Shown: one piece after another, positions 10,801 to 24,238 of the stretch
Layout: every line of letters starts with the position of its first letter
Numbering within the stretch: the stretch's first letter is position 1
From: Phylloscopus collybita
Taxonomy: Eukaryota > Chordata > Aves > Passeriformes > Phylloscopidae
DNA length: 64,000 nt
Reading direction: 5' to 3'
NCBI GenBank assembly: GCA_027886175.1
Contig: JAJNNQ010000024.1
Coordinates: 1,906,001 to 1,970,000, forward strand
Translations under genes and position numbers: made by a program
The notes under the pieces: model-generated
The model's input: the letters and a program-made list of their open reading frames with translations, nothing else
Databases searched by the model: none
What the model was told of the DNA's origin: nothing

Positions 10801-11926
10801 AATTTAATTACCTGCACAAGCTGAGCCTTCCTTAATGACCATAAGATGGAGATGTCTGGAAGGTGGACATCATATCCCCAGCCCCGCTGGCATTGCCCTC
10901 TCCTGCTGGGAAAGAGGCCTGGCTCTGGTGCCCAGTTTGGGTCCATGGGGAGCACAGCTGAGGCAACCCCAAATTCTTTGGGTTGCAGCTGGCTCTGGCT
11001 GCCTCAGCTGCATGCTGAGGGACGTCTGCACATCCCTTGGGAAGCACAAGTGGGGGAAGAGGATGCAGAGTCTTCTTTGTGGCTGATCCGGGCTGGTTTG
11101 GGCTCAGGGGAGGGGCTGGTTGAGCTCATGTGGCTGCTGCTGATCCTCAGGGGTGCACTGGCAGGAGCAGGGCTGGTCCCCATTAAGTGTGGGATTTAAC
11201 GAGGGATATGGACTGGAGGAGACTTCTTGGACTTCTGAGGCTGATATTCCAATTATTCCAATAACCATTCTGCTTGTATGTTATGTGTCTTCAAAGCCCT
11301 CTAGGGAAGCCCTGTTCCCTGAGACTTCCAAGGTCCCAGATTAAATCAGCACAATTTCCAAGCTTCCCTCACCCACTTTTTCTTCCTTGATTATTTAAAA
11401 AAATCTCAGAAACTGTTGCTCAATACCATTTATTAACTGAGTGTGGTATAAAAATCCCAGCTCCAGTGCAAATATGCACAGCTGTCACATGGAGCACGCT
11501 TTTTAAAACCAAGGCATCATCAGGTATTTCAGCAAACAGGTAAAAATTTTCCACCTTATAAAAGCATACATTTATATAATTCTAGTGATGCCAGCTGAGC
11601 TGGCTTTGCTTCATATGGCAAACACACCAGCTAAAAGAGGTTGTGCAAAGAAATTGCTAATAAGGCAGAAAAGTGAACCCAAATTTAACTGAGAGGGCCC
11701 TGCCAGCTTTGCAATTTGGATTTCAAAGCTCTCCAAGGAAAATATTCTCTTTTTACCTCCTCAAAAGGATCCAAACTCAAACATGGTGTCGGAAACAAAT
11801 TGAAAAGCTATAAACACTCCAGCTATGACATCAGGCACTCAGAAACTGCAAGAAGTGACAACACTAACTCGTGATTTTTGCTTCAGGGAGGGCACATGTG
11901 TAGATGTGTTTTCCAGCAGGAGGGAT

Positions 11927-11948
11927 GGAGAGAGAGAGAGAGAGAGAG
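11927..11948. repeat. (GA)n microsatellite
   Basis: About ten GA dinucleotides in intergenic sequence. Confidence 0.9.
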
Positions 11949-14900
11949 CTGTAAAATCGAATCTGATGAATTTCAGGACTGAAATTACGTCTACCTCTCT
12001 CCTGCCCCAGCAGAGGAAAGGATGCACTGGTGAAGGAAGCAGCTTCCAGAGCCGTGTCCCTGAAATGCTGCAAACCACCCGTGTGTAAACTCCCTGCCCG
12101 AGCTCGTTTCCACATCCAAACAAATTTGTGAGCAGTTTTGATTATCCAAGAGTAGGGGAATGCAAACCTTCTGACACTTCCAGAGAGCCTCCAACAAGCA
12201 CTTGGAGCAGGAAGCAGTGCCTGGGGAACATTACCACACAGAGATAAGTTTAATTACAGACATCAGCATTTTGCTGGAGAGGCTGCTTTTGTCCAAAATT
12301 TTGCTCTGCACGTCGTTTCGACCCTCACAGATAGCACAAAAAAAGGATCAGCTGGTGTTCTAGAACGCAGGGCCAAGTGCTGTAAATAAATGCTGCTCCA
12401 CACATGAGTAATTCCTTTGGCTCTGTGTGTGCTGCCTCAGGGTCAGGGAACACAGGACAAACCCTGATCTGCTCTTTGTGCTCCTAAGGGCCACCAAAGC
12501 CCAGCTACCTGCAAGCCCCATGCTCTCCCCACCAGGTGAAATTAGGCTGTGCTGTGGGAAATGTCTCATTTGTCCAGGAGTTGGGGTAGAAAGCCCTCTC
12601 ATCCCATAAAGGCAAAAGGAAAGCATTACCTACTTCAGTACACTCAATTTCTTCTTGCCTAAGGTGGTATTAGTTGACCACTGAACATTTTCAAAGGGAC
12701 ATTGTAATCTAATCCTGTTTAAAAGCCTGTTAAAACTATTGCTTTATGACTAGATTCTGTAATTATCAGGTACTAGGTACATGAGAGCAACATTTTATAT
12801 GCACTTTTAATTCCATGTCATCAGAGCAGGTGTTAAGTTGGAGTTTTGAATGCTTGGGTTTTGTCTGGTTTTGACATAGATTTACTTTTAGGGCTAGCAA
12901 GGAATATTGAATAAAGACAGAAGATAAACAATTAAATTAGCGAGTTCATTGCCCATCTTATGTTGAGAGGCAGGAGAAAGAAATTTGGTGCTATAGGGTG
13001 TGACTGAATACACAGACAATTATCTTATAAAATAGCATGAACATTGGCCAAAGCTGGAAAAAAACCCAGTGTTTCTAAATAGGAAAATATTTTGCTGCTG
13101 GGGATTTGGGGATTTGTGTGCTAAGAAAGGGCTGGAGGCGGTGGTCCTTTATGCAGCGTGGAAACACTCTCAGCAATTCCTGCTCCCATTGAGTTTTTAT
13201 CATCCCCACACTCTCTGGAAACAAGTCACACGTGGCTTCCTAGGCACAGAAATGGTGGCAAATCTATAATTGCTTTGATTAAGCTGTTCTGTAGTATTAG
13301 GACCACCCAAAAGATGGCACTAAACAACCTTTAGTCCTGCTCACAGGCAGGCACCCAGACAAAATTTGCTAATAGTACTCAGAAATAGCTCACTAGCTTA
13401 ATTCTGTAATTTTGTCTGCAAACGTAGGAATCATTTTAGATAATTTCATGTTAGACCAACAGGAAAATTGGGGGAACTTTTATATAAGCAGGTAAACTTT
13501 GCACTGCAAATATGACTTTCCTAGACCCACATGAAAGCATTCATGTTTTTGTAAACACGACAATGTGACATTTGGTGAGCTGTGAAAATGGGTTAAAATT
13601 ACCCAGGAGTTAGGCACTGCACTTAAAATATTTGTTTCTGTAGAAGCTGTACATTGACCTTTATAAATCTGTGGTTATTTGGCCCAAGGTATTTTTTATT
13701 TATGTGGGTGCAATGTGGGCCCATCCCACCAAAGCCCGTGGAGCTACATGGAATGACAAGTGTTAGCAAGGGGCTGATTGTCACTACCTTTTTTAATGGG
13801 TAGGGCTGATTATTTTGATTCTTAAATTAGCTTATTTTCTGCAATAGGAAGAACAAGACATGTTTTTGCTAGTCACTTTTCATTTTGTGATGTAATAGTT
13901 GAAGGAGGAAAAAAACCCCAAACCTTTTACATTTATAACCTCTAAAAACTCAGAAGTGGCTTCTAATTTATACCAAACCATAAAGATGAGAGTGTTCACA
14001 GAAAATGCTAGAGGAGGAATCCTCACATCCTGTGGGAGTAATTTTCTACAATTACTTCAGTTCCATTTTTTTAATTCAAATACGGATTAATAATAAACGA
14101 TACAAATGAAAGAACACTGAGCACCACCTTTGCTTGGAGCAGAAATCATTTGGGTAGCAAAAGAAGTTGAGAGATCCAACACCTTCCACAAATATTTGAC
14201 TCCCCTTTTTATGAGGCTCCTCTTCTGAATGTGGTTGCCTGTAAAACTACAGCTGAAGTAGGAGGATAAAAAGAAGCTTCCCAGGAACCAAATACAAAAA
14301 TTTGCACCAGTTGCTCCAAAGCTTGTCCCCTCCATGAGTTCAGTAATTCACTGACTCCTGCCTTTCTTACTGCCTAACTATTTGGTTATAATCAAAGTAA
14401 GAAGCTTGGATGTTGGGCTTTTCTTCAGGGTATGAGCTGGAGCTCATTGAAGAGAACTGAGTGCCACCTGCAGAAAAACTGCACTGGCATGAAAGCAGCA
14501 GCTGGCTCGATTTCATTTATTCACCATGGAGTAAAGAAGGCAAAAGAGGAGAGAGAGTGGAAGTACACACGCAGCAAATGGGTGAGGAGCTGGGTTCCCT
14601 TTGTGCTGGTAGCACAGCAACAAGAGTTCCTCACCAAGAGATTCTGCACAGTGCAGAGCAGTCAAGGCCTCTGTGTATGTCATGGTCACCTCTTGGATCT
14701 CACAGTCCCAGCTCCTTGAAGCTGAAGGTTTGCCAATATTGGATGGGCAAGAGGGATACTGAGTTCTAATAACCACTGCAAATAGAGAGTTCAATAATTG
14801 ACCCTAAAAGCTCTCTAGTTACACTTTTGAAGTTGTGTATCAAGGCCAAGTGAGGCAAACACTTGTGCATCTCTCCAAGGCCTTCCTAATTTGATTTTAA

Positions 14901-16004
14901 ACCGCTTCATATTTTTTAATTAAAAAAGAAAAAAAAATCTGAAAATAAGTCACAGCATAAAAATGAGGTCACTCTGCAGGAATGTATTTTGGGCAGGGGT
15001 AGGTGAGCAAAGCATTTTTCTGACAATCGTTGCAACTTTCACCTTCTGAGGGTTGAACGCACTGCAGATATTTTCTATTGCAGAGAGGAGGTACAGTTTC
15101 TTCCTTTGGCCTTGAAGATAACTTTGCAGTGAAGTAAGAGCTGGAGGACGTCAAGGGGAGGGATGATAGGGAGGGAGAGAGGCTGAACTGGAACATTACT
15201 AATTCTCACAATGGTAGCTCAGTGAAAAAAAATGCTGCAGAACAAACCTGCCTTCATCCAGTCAATTTTTGGAAAGAATTATGGCCATTTGGAACTGAGC
15301 TCTTACTTGAAAACTCTTTGGAAACAGGATACTGCTCCCAAGCACTTTGAGCCCTTTGAGACCTGGAATGAAATTCATCTCATTCAGCCTCAGACATCTG
15401 CACTGTGGCTGTCTGCATCTGAGCCCTGTGTCCCTTTGTCACTGGAAAGGAAACACACATTTGGAATGTGCAATCCAGCCGACCCGCTACGGACACCCAC
15501 TGCAGGCTGAAAGGAGGAGCACCAGTGAAGTGCCATTCTCTCCCTGCTGAATCCAAAAGGCATCTATAAACCCTGCCCAGAGGCACATCCAAAAGTCCTG
15601 GGAGAAATCCCTTCCCCAGCGTCAAAATATTTTTTTTTCACATTCTTGAAAGTCCATGAAACAGTCGCAACAATTTTATATATTTAGGCTTGAAAAAATT
15701 AAATAAATAGGAGGAGCGGTGTAGTGCAGCCTTGGCCGACAGCGTGCCACTGGAATAAATTATGACAGCAGTGTTTGTCTTCATAGATCTACTCCCAGAA
15801 AAGTCAGCCATTGTTCCATAATGCAGCCTGTAGAGCACTCTGAGGCCAGGGATGGATTTGTCTGGTCAAAGGGAGATGCATTTTCCATCTATGAGGACCT
15901 AGGCCACTGGGGACAAGCAAGAGCCTGTGGGCACTCTTCATCTGATCCTAAGCTTAGTGGCAAGAGCCACGAGCATTGTACCTCTTCAGTGCCTGCTTTT
16001 CAGT

Positions 16005-16578
16005 CTTGTTTGATATCTTCAGTTCTGTTTAATATCTTTATTGATGGACTGGGTGAGGGGATCGAGTGCAGCCTCATTTGGTTGCAGAAGAAACCAAGTT
16101 GGGCAGTTCTGGGCCCCACACTGCAAGGAGGACATAGAGGGGCTGGAGTGTGTCCAGGGAAGGGAATGGATCTGGGAAGGGGCTGGAGCCCCAGGAGGGG
16201 CTGAGGGAGCTGGAGGGGCTCAGCCTGGAGCAAAGGAGGCTCAGGGGGGCCCTTGTGGCTCTATACAACTCCCTGCCAGGAGGGGACAGCCAGGGGGGTC
16301 AGGCTCTGCTCTCAGGGAGCAGGGACAGGACAAGGGGAAATGGCCTCAAGCTGTGCCAGGTTGGCCATGAGGAGGAATTTCCCCATGGAAAGGGTGCTCA
16401 GGCCTTGGCAGGGGCTGCCCAGGGAGGTTTGGAGTGCCCATCCCTGGAGGTGTCCAAGGAAGGCCTGGATGTGGCGCTCAGTGCTCTGGGCTGGGGACAA
16501 GGTGGCGATCAGACACAGCTTGGACTCGATGGCCTTGGAGGTCTTTTCCGACCTCAGCCATTCTGGAATCCCTTCCAA
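16005..16578 (+). mobile_element. CR1 LINE, 5'-truncated and internally deleted
   Basis: Plus-strand sequence around 16,030-16,075 translates to LFNIFIDGLGEGIECSL, matching the CR1-type reverse transcriptase motif (F-N-I-F-I-N-D-L-D-E-G-I-E-C in active relatives). It jumps to 3' sequence containing the landmarks GCTCAGCCTGGAGCAAAGGA, GGGCTGCCCAGGGAGGT and CATCCCTGGAGGTGTCCAAG, and ends near the usual CR1 tail at CCATTCTGGAATC. Non-functional remnant. Confidence 0.88.
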
Positions 16579-19500
16579 TTAGCAAAGGTACCTGGCTTGA
16601 CTAATTAAAGGTGCTGTGGGCTGGGCCAGTGGTCCTGTCTGCAGTGTGGAGCTGCTTCTGTGGATGCAGCTGCAAGAGGCGGCTGGAATGAAAAAATAAC
16701 TGCGAATGTAAACCTGATGCTGAAAGCAGCTGTAAAAAATCCTGGTAACAGAGGAACAGTTGTTTTATATCACTACTTTGGAGCCTAGAAGCCCACGGTA
16801 CATTCCTGGCTGTGGTTCTGCTCACTGTGTGACTTAAACCAGGATAATTATGACTTTTATGTCTTCCAGTTGCTTCAGCAGGGAAATAGGGGGGAAGGAT
16901 ATCTTCTGGTGCCTATTTGTCACCACTTCATTTGACCTGTGCAAGCCTAGACAAATTCTGAAATCTTGCAGCTCAGCTTCACAGTTAAGGGGAACTTGGG
17001 GATATTTGATTAGGATTAGGCTTTGAATGGCAGCACTATCTTTAAGCTAAGCTAGGCCTGGATCAACCCAGCGTGACTTACTTGGGAGAAAATCCAAGCA
17101 ATGAATTAATCAGTCAGTCCTCGGAAATGCAAACATCAATTTATTTCATGGCATCATACGTATGAGCTTTGCCTTCTCATTTCTCCTGTTGCTGCGATGT
17201 GTTGCTGAACCTGGAAGTAAAGCTGGTAATACTGACTTCAAATTTTGGATTGGATCCATGTCTCTGCTGTTACCTTCCCTTCTTTTTCCCATGATTTCCA
17301 GCTTGTGTACTGTGTGTGTGTTTGGGTGCCCACACTGTGCTTCTGCCACTTGTTTGCAAAATATCTCGTCGGCTGAAGCTACTGTGGTGGAAATCATTAA
17401 TGACTCCAATGCGTGCAATGCCTAATTAGACCTGGAACTCATGCCTTATCTTCTCACAGGCAGCCAAAAATCTCCAAGGGACTAGAATCATGATGGTTGT
17501 GGTGCATTTTGAGAAAACTTCCAAATTCAGCCCGTATTAGAGAATTCCTGCTTTATAAGCAGCTGCTCATTCTTGATTCCCTCAATTTTTGACACTCTTG
17601 TAAATTTAAATTCATTTGCTGCACGGGGGCTTGAAAGAACAGCACATCGAGCTGTTTGCTCCAGTGCTCTGTTACAATGTTTTCCCATAATAAGAGGGCA
17701 TGAAAACATCCAGCTATCTGCTGGAAAATGTACTAATTATTTTCTGAGTGGGGAAAGGTCACGGCCGACAAAGCAAGGGAAAGACAAGCAAGATCCACAT
17801 AGCTCTGCATTGGAATTACACCTAGGGAGGGAAAATAATAGTTATTAATACGGCCTATGAAATCAATTGTAAAGCTTTTCTAAAACCATGTTGTCAAACA
17901 AGAAATTTAAGACTTATTTGGTGTCAAAACCAGGAAGAACTGCCCACAGAAAGAGAGTTATGGGACCAGCAAAGAATAGGAACATTTTATTTTCAAATTC
18001 ATACTGCAAACTTTGATCATCGTGCAGGAAATACCCCAGACTTGAGAAATCCTGCCACTGACCTCGAAGGTAGAATAAAACTAAGGGAAAAGGGGAAATA
18101 ACTCACCAATTTTTTAATTAGTATTATGCCAAGACTTTTAAGAGTTTGAATTCCAAACGTGTTCTAAGAAAGGAAAACATTTTCTTTCATTGAACAGGCC
18201 TGGGGGTTGACTACCCTTTTCTCCCTCTCAACCCTCCCTAGAGGTGTTCTTATTTCTTGTCCCTTGCATGTATGTGTAAAAATACAAAGTCATTTGTAAG
18301 GAGTTCACTTAATTCCTCACTCTTAGCTCACATTCGTTACACATTTTGTTTGGCAGAAGGGAAGGGAAGAGTGTGCTCCAGCCAGGGAATGCTGCTGTCC
18401 ACTGAAAAATGTGTTTGGATGGAGGAGCTCTTTTTCATGGATGGATTGTGGCTTTTGGCAGCAGAGGTGGCAGGAAGCAGTTGCCATAACTACTATACCA
18501 TTAAAACAACAACAAAAAAAAAGGCTTTAAGTGAAGAGCCATTTTTGAAACGATGGTTTTACTACCAATCCTGGTAGAATCCATCAACTCAGTATGATGG
18601 GTGGCAGGATCCTGAATGTGGTCTCCTGAGTGTATGCTCAGGATATGCTTTTAGGGCTAAATTCAGGCTTTGGCTTGTAAGGTACATAGAAGAGGAAAAT
18701 ACACAGACAGCCAGAGAGCTGAACATAATCTGCCTTGCGTGGGATTTCAGGTTTTGGCTGGAGCCACACTCTGGTGTTAAATAGCAGAGTGAAAAAAGAG
18801 TATGTTTTTCAAAAGCTTTAGGGATGGGATTTACAAATTCACTGGAATGATCTAGAAATAAAAGTTCCATTTAAAGTGTAAATCTAATTGTAGACATAAT
18901 TTAATATTTACCTCTATTCAAGTGATGGATACTACCCAGATAAAAAGCCCAGATATAGTTGATAAACACTGCAAACAACTGGAGTACAACTCAGGGATGG
19001 TTTATACTGGGTCAAACCCAGCTGAAGGCTTTTCATCCTCAGCATTACACCACACATTATTGTCACTGGCAAATTACTCTGGCACTACTTGCGTGCTGTT
19101 GGAATCCAAAAACATTTCACACTGCTAAAATAACCTCTGTCTGTTGCCATATAGACACCAATGTAGTTTTTGTGGTCCTCCAGCTACTTCCCTGCAGTGC
19201 TCAGAGCTGTGTCCCAAATGATTTACTCACAGGACCAAGTCAGGTGAATTGGCCTCACACCCCTGCTCAAGGACTGGCTCCCAAGCAGGATTTATCCCTT
19301 CACCCTCACAAATTTCCAGGGTCAGCACCTACGTTGTCCCCCAGGGAGCCTTTGCAGCCCATGGCCGTGATGCACCTCCAGCAGGGACCCTCACCCTGGT
19401 CCCAGGCTTTTTCTTTTAACCAAGAGCCCTCAGGGTTAATCTTGTTGATCAAGCTGATGCCTAAAACCCATGTCTGAGGTGCATCTTCCCAGCCTGAGCA

Positions 19501-22500
19501 GGTGTACAAAGAAATTGTATTTTCCTTGCTAACCCCATGCTCTGAAAGCCAGTGCTACATTCAGAGGTACATCAGGAGTGACTGACTCACTCCCACCCCT
19601 TCATGAGTTGTAATGCATACAGCAGCTACCATTGCTTCTGTGCAGGAGTAGAGCCTCCTGGAGTATCTAATTAAATAAATCAATTAGGCTTTGAAAAGGC
19701 TTAAAATGTTAGACCCATCTGGGCTGCAGCCTTCAGTTTTTTTAGTAACAATATCCACGTTCTCATAAAAAATGGGCTATGAATTCTTCAGCTACTGCTT
19801 CTAATGGAAATCCATATTTATCCTTTTGGAATAATTTTTTCCCCCTTTATATTTATCTGTTAAGGGTAGCCTTGTATGAAATTAGCCTAAACCGTCTGGG
19901 CTCCCTTCTTAGTTAATTCTCCCTCCTTGCTGTATCTAATTGAAAATTAAAGTATTTTTTCCTCTATTGCTGCTCTATTCTCTTATTTTAGCTGTTCTAC
20001 TTCATATTTTAAAGCTTAGCCCCAGATACTGAGTTCTGTGAGATCTAAATTAACTCCCTGAGTTTTCCAAAGTTTTTGGATGCTGCCTGTTTATGGCTTA
20101 CATCCAGATTCAAGAGAGAAGAAATACAGTTCATACTCTTCCTTCTTGGAGCTTTTCCCTTCTTTTTCTCTTTTGTAGTTGTAAATGAGAAGTAACTACA
20201 CCTCCTATTTTTTTTTCTCTGATGTGTTTTTTTTTTCCCTAATCTACTTGGTATTAGACATCCTCTTTTCCATATTTCTAGAAACCTGACCAGCTCTGAA
20301 AGCAAACCAGGTGATGATTTAAATATGCATTATATGATTGCAGCCAAAGGAAATGGCTCCGGGGGTAGAAGATGTGGGCTCTGAGGAAGAGGAGCTTGAG
20401 ACTGGAGCCATACTGGGAAAGTCTTGAGCAGGCTGAGGCAGGCAGAGACCTTCTGGAGGCAAAGCTGTTCCACAGCAACATCACAACTTGCCTTAGATTC
20501 TGGCTTCATCCCTACCTGGCTGATTTTGGGGGGAAAAATAGCCAAAAATGCACAACAAACTCATCCCAAAATACAAAATATTCTGATGGAGAGGGAAGCA
20601 GAACATCCTTTGGCTCTTTCTTCTCTGTTCTCTGAAGGAACAGTTCTTCATATAGAATTCTTCAGAGTTTGATTTGATCCCGACAAAGGGCTGGTGTTGT
20701 GATGGAGATTTTTTTATTCCCTGTGTGCATGGAGAGGCTGAGGTTTCCACAGCCAGGTCTGGCCACTTCCCTTCTCCCTTTGAAACCAAGCTGAGGAGGC
20801 ATTACAGCGTGCCTGTGCAGCCAAGCCTGCCTGTGTATTTTGGCATCTGAATGCCAGACTGGTTGGTAATTTCCCCTTAAATCCTTTCATAGCTCGAATT
20901 CCTGTCGAAACAACCTCTATCTCTGGTTCGCCATGCGGAGCCTGTCTCGGCTCTGCCGCTCGGGTCACCCCTCACGAGCAACGCCACTGCGCGCTGCTTT
21001 CCTTCCTCCCTGCGCAGCGTGTATTTAAAATGAAATATTGGCCCCAAACCCCCCTCTGGATGGCTGTCAGATCTTTGCATGCCACATAAATATCAGTGAG
21101 CAAACATTCCTCCCGGCCCACACAGAATGCACCCGGCGCTGTTTGTTCTGGACAAATCCCGGCCTAGCGCAGCGAGGCCTTCGGCAAAGGCCCGCTTCCA
21201 GTGGGCAGGGCCCGGCCTCCAATCGACCACTTTAAAGTGCTCTCCGAAAAGTTTCCAGTGTAATTTTTGGTCCCCTTTAGTTACAGACCACCTTTACTAG
21301 GTAACTAAGCCTTGTGTTGTTGGGCAGCTGCCATCTCGGCCCTTGCATGGGTGGCCTGCTGCCAGCTCTCAACTGTTTCAAGATGTGAGCTCCCCGCTGC
21401 TCTGGGGCACGGCGGGACCGTCCCGGTGCTCGCTGTGATGTTCCTCTCTCTGCTCCTTCCATGGCTTTACAGGGTTGTTTTCCAATGGGCCTCTCTGCTG
21501 CATTGCCAGTCAGGTGCAATTTGCACGTTTTCTTTCCCCCCAAATGTAGTTTTTGTGCGCTGACACGTCCGTACGGCCCTTACGTGGTGACTAGGGCTGG
21601 CTTCACATCTGCAAAGCTCACCAGGGCATCTGCCCCTTGATCATAAGCAAAATGTTCCGTGGGCATGGGATGCATCCTGTGAGGGAAGGGCACAGCACCT
21701 GCTACCCAAAAGCTTAAAGCTCAAAAGGAGTCAGGGTTCTTCACCCTTCTTTCTCCCACACCTACGAGTTGCAGAATTTCACCCACCTTCCTTGTCTCAC
21801 TGTGTTTCTTTAGCAACACTTGGAGCAGTCACTAGGGTGGCAATGGCCAAAATGGCTGTTTTAATAAGCTCAGCCTTAGATTGCTACAACAAAGCCTTCT
21901 TGAACAGCTGCTTAAGAAAACATCTGTGAGTTTTCACTTAGATGTGGGTTTTTCCCCCAGAAAAATCAAGGGAAAGCAAAGAGATTGCCCCCATGACCCT
22001 CCAAGCGTGGAAAATACTTTTTCCCTGGGCTTTTTTTGAATTATTTTTCTCATGCACTTACTCTTCAACCCTGTCCTTGGGTCAGCTTAGAATGGCATGT
22101 GGTCTAAGTATGATGGATTTATTGCTTTAAACTTCACAGAGTACTGGAGAATGAGGTAACAGCATAAGCAATGTGGAAAGACTTGTACATTTTTTAGTTT
22201 GATTACCGGATGTACGCAGAGGTTTCCAAAACTGATGTTGTTAGTTTTGAGCTTTTTTTCTTAAAAAAAAAAAAGAAGGATTGGTTTGGCTAGAATACTG
22301 AAATTGGATCAAATCCATCTTGCATCCCCACCTAAAAATGAGATTTGGGTCTACAAGTTGAGAACCTTGGGAATAAAGATCTCCCTCCTCACATGTAATT
22401 ACCGATAGATTCTGAAGAGGTGAAATGTCACAATATGATGAGGTGGAAAATACATTAAGAGAGAATGAGTTCATCTTCCTGATACAGAACAGTCCCTGCA

Positions 22501-23549
22501 GTAATGGGATTATGGCAGCGCTGGACATTTGGGAAAGTCTGTAATGCTGTGTCTGCTCCATTTGATTTGTACACCAATGGATCTCCCTTGCCAGTAACAG
22601 CTTTCTCTGAGCTACTGAAAGCTCTAAAGCGGGAAACAAAAATGGGATTTTGGGAAGACAGGACCTGCCATGATCACAGCGACACTGCAGCTTGTAAGCA
22701 AAGCTGTGGAGGAGGCACTGATGTATGCCTGTGGTGGTGACACTTCTTTGTAAAGAGCTTGGGCCCCTCTGTAGGTACTGACAGCTCTGTAAAGCTGCAC
22801 TGCCATTGTTCAACAGCCTAGGAAGAAAAGCTGTTCCTAGGCATATATAAACTGTTTCTGTAAATGAAAGCAAACTTTCATTCACAGTCTGTAAAGCACA
22901 AGAAAGCAAAACGTCCAAGTTAATAAAAGGCAAAATCCCAAATTCATAAAAATGCCAGCAATCAATAGATTAGACACACACATGGGGTAAGATTTAAACA
23001 GGGTGAGTTTGCTTTTACTTTTGGGAAGAATATCTTTTTGAAAAGCACTATTTTCAGGAACAAGAAAAACTCCCAATGTAGCACTGTGGAATGTGAAAGG
23101 GTAAGTGAGAAATCAGCATGAAAAATTAATCACAAGGTTCAATTAGAAAAGTAAATCTTTGTAACCAGTGCCTGTGAAGAGCCACACTTCCAACTGGAGT
23201 ATCTGCAACTCTGTCTCCCCAAAAAACCTCTCACCTTTCTGTGCCACCACATTGGCACACAGAGTGCACCTACATCATCCCTTCTGGCACGTCTCTACTG
23301 CTCTGAGATTGGTTTAGATGGATAATCATGAATCTTATAACAAACACCACCTTCTGCACCCTCCTGCTGTTTCACAGCTCCCCAAAACACTTAAGAACTC
23401 CACCCCACCACAATTAAAAGGCAGTGTTCACATATAGAAAGAATATTTATGTCTTAAATTTATGCTCAAGACCTTTATGCTCATCTGCCTGCAGTGGGGC
23501 ACAAAGAGCAAACAGAGGCCCCCAATTATACCATATAAATAAATATTTT
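16579..23549. other. intergenic spacer, distal part
   Basis: About 7 kb between the CR1 copy and the proposed end of the ADAMTS5 transcript. No convincing gene. A 230-codon open frame at 22,241-22,933 (minus) has no recognisable domain and low-complexity-like composition. A block richer in CpG lies at about 20,930-21,600 and includes the 12-bp palindrome CACTTTAAAGTG (21,228-21,239). Confidence 0.65.
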
Positions 23550-23570
23550 GGACCTACGATACAGTTTGTA

Positions 23571-23576
23571 TTTATT
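23571..23576 (-). promoter_or_regulatory. ADAMTS5: candidate distal polyadenylation signal AATAAA of ADAMTS5
   Basis: Minus strand reads AGTAATAAATACAAACTG, followed 50-90 bases on by a U/GU-rich stretch (TCTGTTTGCTCTTTGTG). Use would give a 3' UTR of about 6.0 kb, close to what I recall for the human transcript. Confidence 0.35.
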
Positions 23577-24167
23577 ACTTTTACTGAAATCACAGAGTCA
23601 AGTGTTTTAAGATTACAACTGGTAAATTATACATATGTAATAATTCACAAAACAAAAATATTGGCCTTCTGTCATTGTATAGTGTAGACCTTGCACAGTT
23701 CAGTTCAAATGAATTTATATTTTGCATAACACTTTTTTATGATGTAAACTGGCTGACACAGTGGTGCTCTAAAAATATTAACTCCCTCTGATTAGACACA
23801 GACTAGGCTGAAAAATCAGTTTTGTGACCCATCTTGGTTTCTGAAAGGGTACTCTTATTTCAGCCAGGTGACAATGCAACTTCCCACAATATGCTGACAC
23901 CAACAGTGCACAAAGAGGCACATGAAATAAACTCAGCAAGCCCAAACTTTGTGCTTTTCCCTTAGTCTTGCCTGGCACACCATGCTCATTTTCACTTATC
24001 TGATGCTAAGCAGATGACCTGGCAACAGAAGTTAAATTTCTTGCTCTACAGAATTCTACCCTGTCCCCAACTTTCTTAACTCAGCACATTATTTCCTGTA
24101 TCTGATGGGATTTTACCAATGCCTGTATGCCTGTTACTGTGTTTCATAAGATAATCTCTTTGCAGAT

Positions 24168-24175
24168 TTCACAGT
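24168..24175 (-). promoter_or_regulatory. candidate miR-27 8-mer target site
   Basis: Minus strand ACTGTGAA, an 8-mer match (bases 1-8), 55-60 bases from the site at 24,230, a spacing at which sites may act independently. Confidence 0.25.
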
Positions 24176-24229
24176 TCACATGATAAATTGTGTAAACCAG
24201 CTACTATAAATAAAGAAAAAACTATGCTG

Positions 24230-24238
24230 TCACAGTGG
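24230..24238 (-). promoter_or_regulatory. candidate miR-27 target site (pairs bases 2-10)
   Basis: Minus strand CCACTGTGA is complementary to bases 2-10 of miR-27 (UUCACAGUGGC...). One of three miR-27 seed matches in the proposed 3' UTR. Confidence 0.25.

Larger units (their letters stand above)
6481..16004. other. intergenic spacer, proximal part (upstream of ADAMTS1)
   Basis: About 9.5 kb, mostly AT-rich, without a coding region I can support. Holds homopolymers (T run near 6552-6575, A26 near 7237-7262, A20 near 8717-8736), a short GA microsatellite at 11.93 kb and a perfect inverted repeat at 7.8 kb. Enhancers are plausible but cannot be recognised from a single sequence. Confidence 0.7.

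Noticed and set aside
22241..22933. 230-codon open frame on the minus strand in the spacer
   Set aside because: No domain, no splice context, composition unlike a real protein, and no promoter-like sequence. Best explained as a chance ORF.
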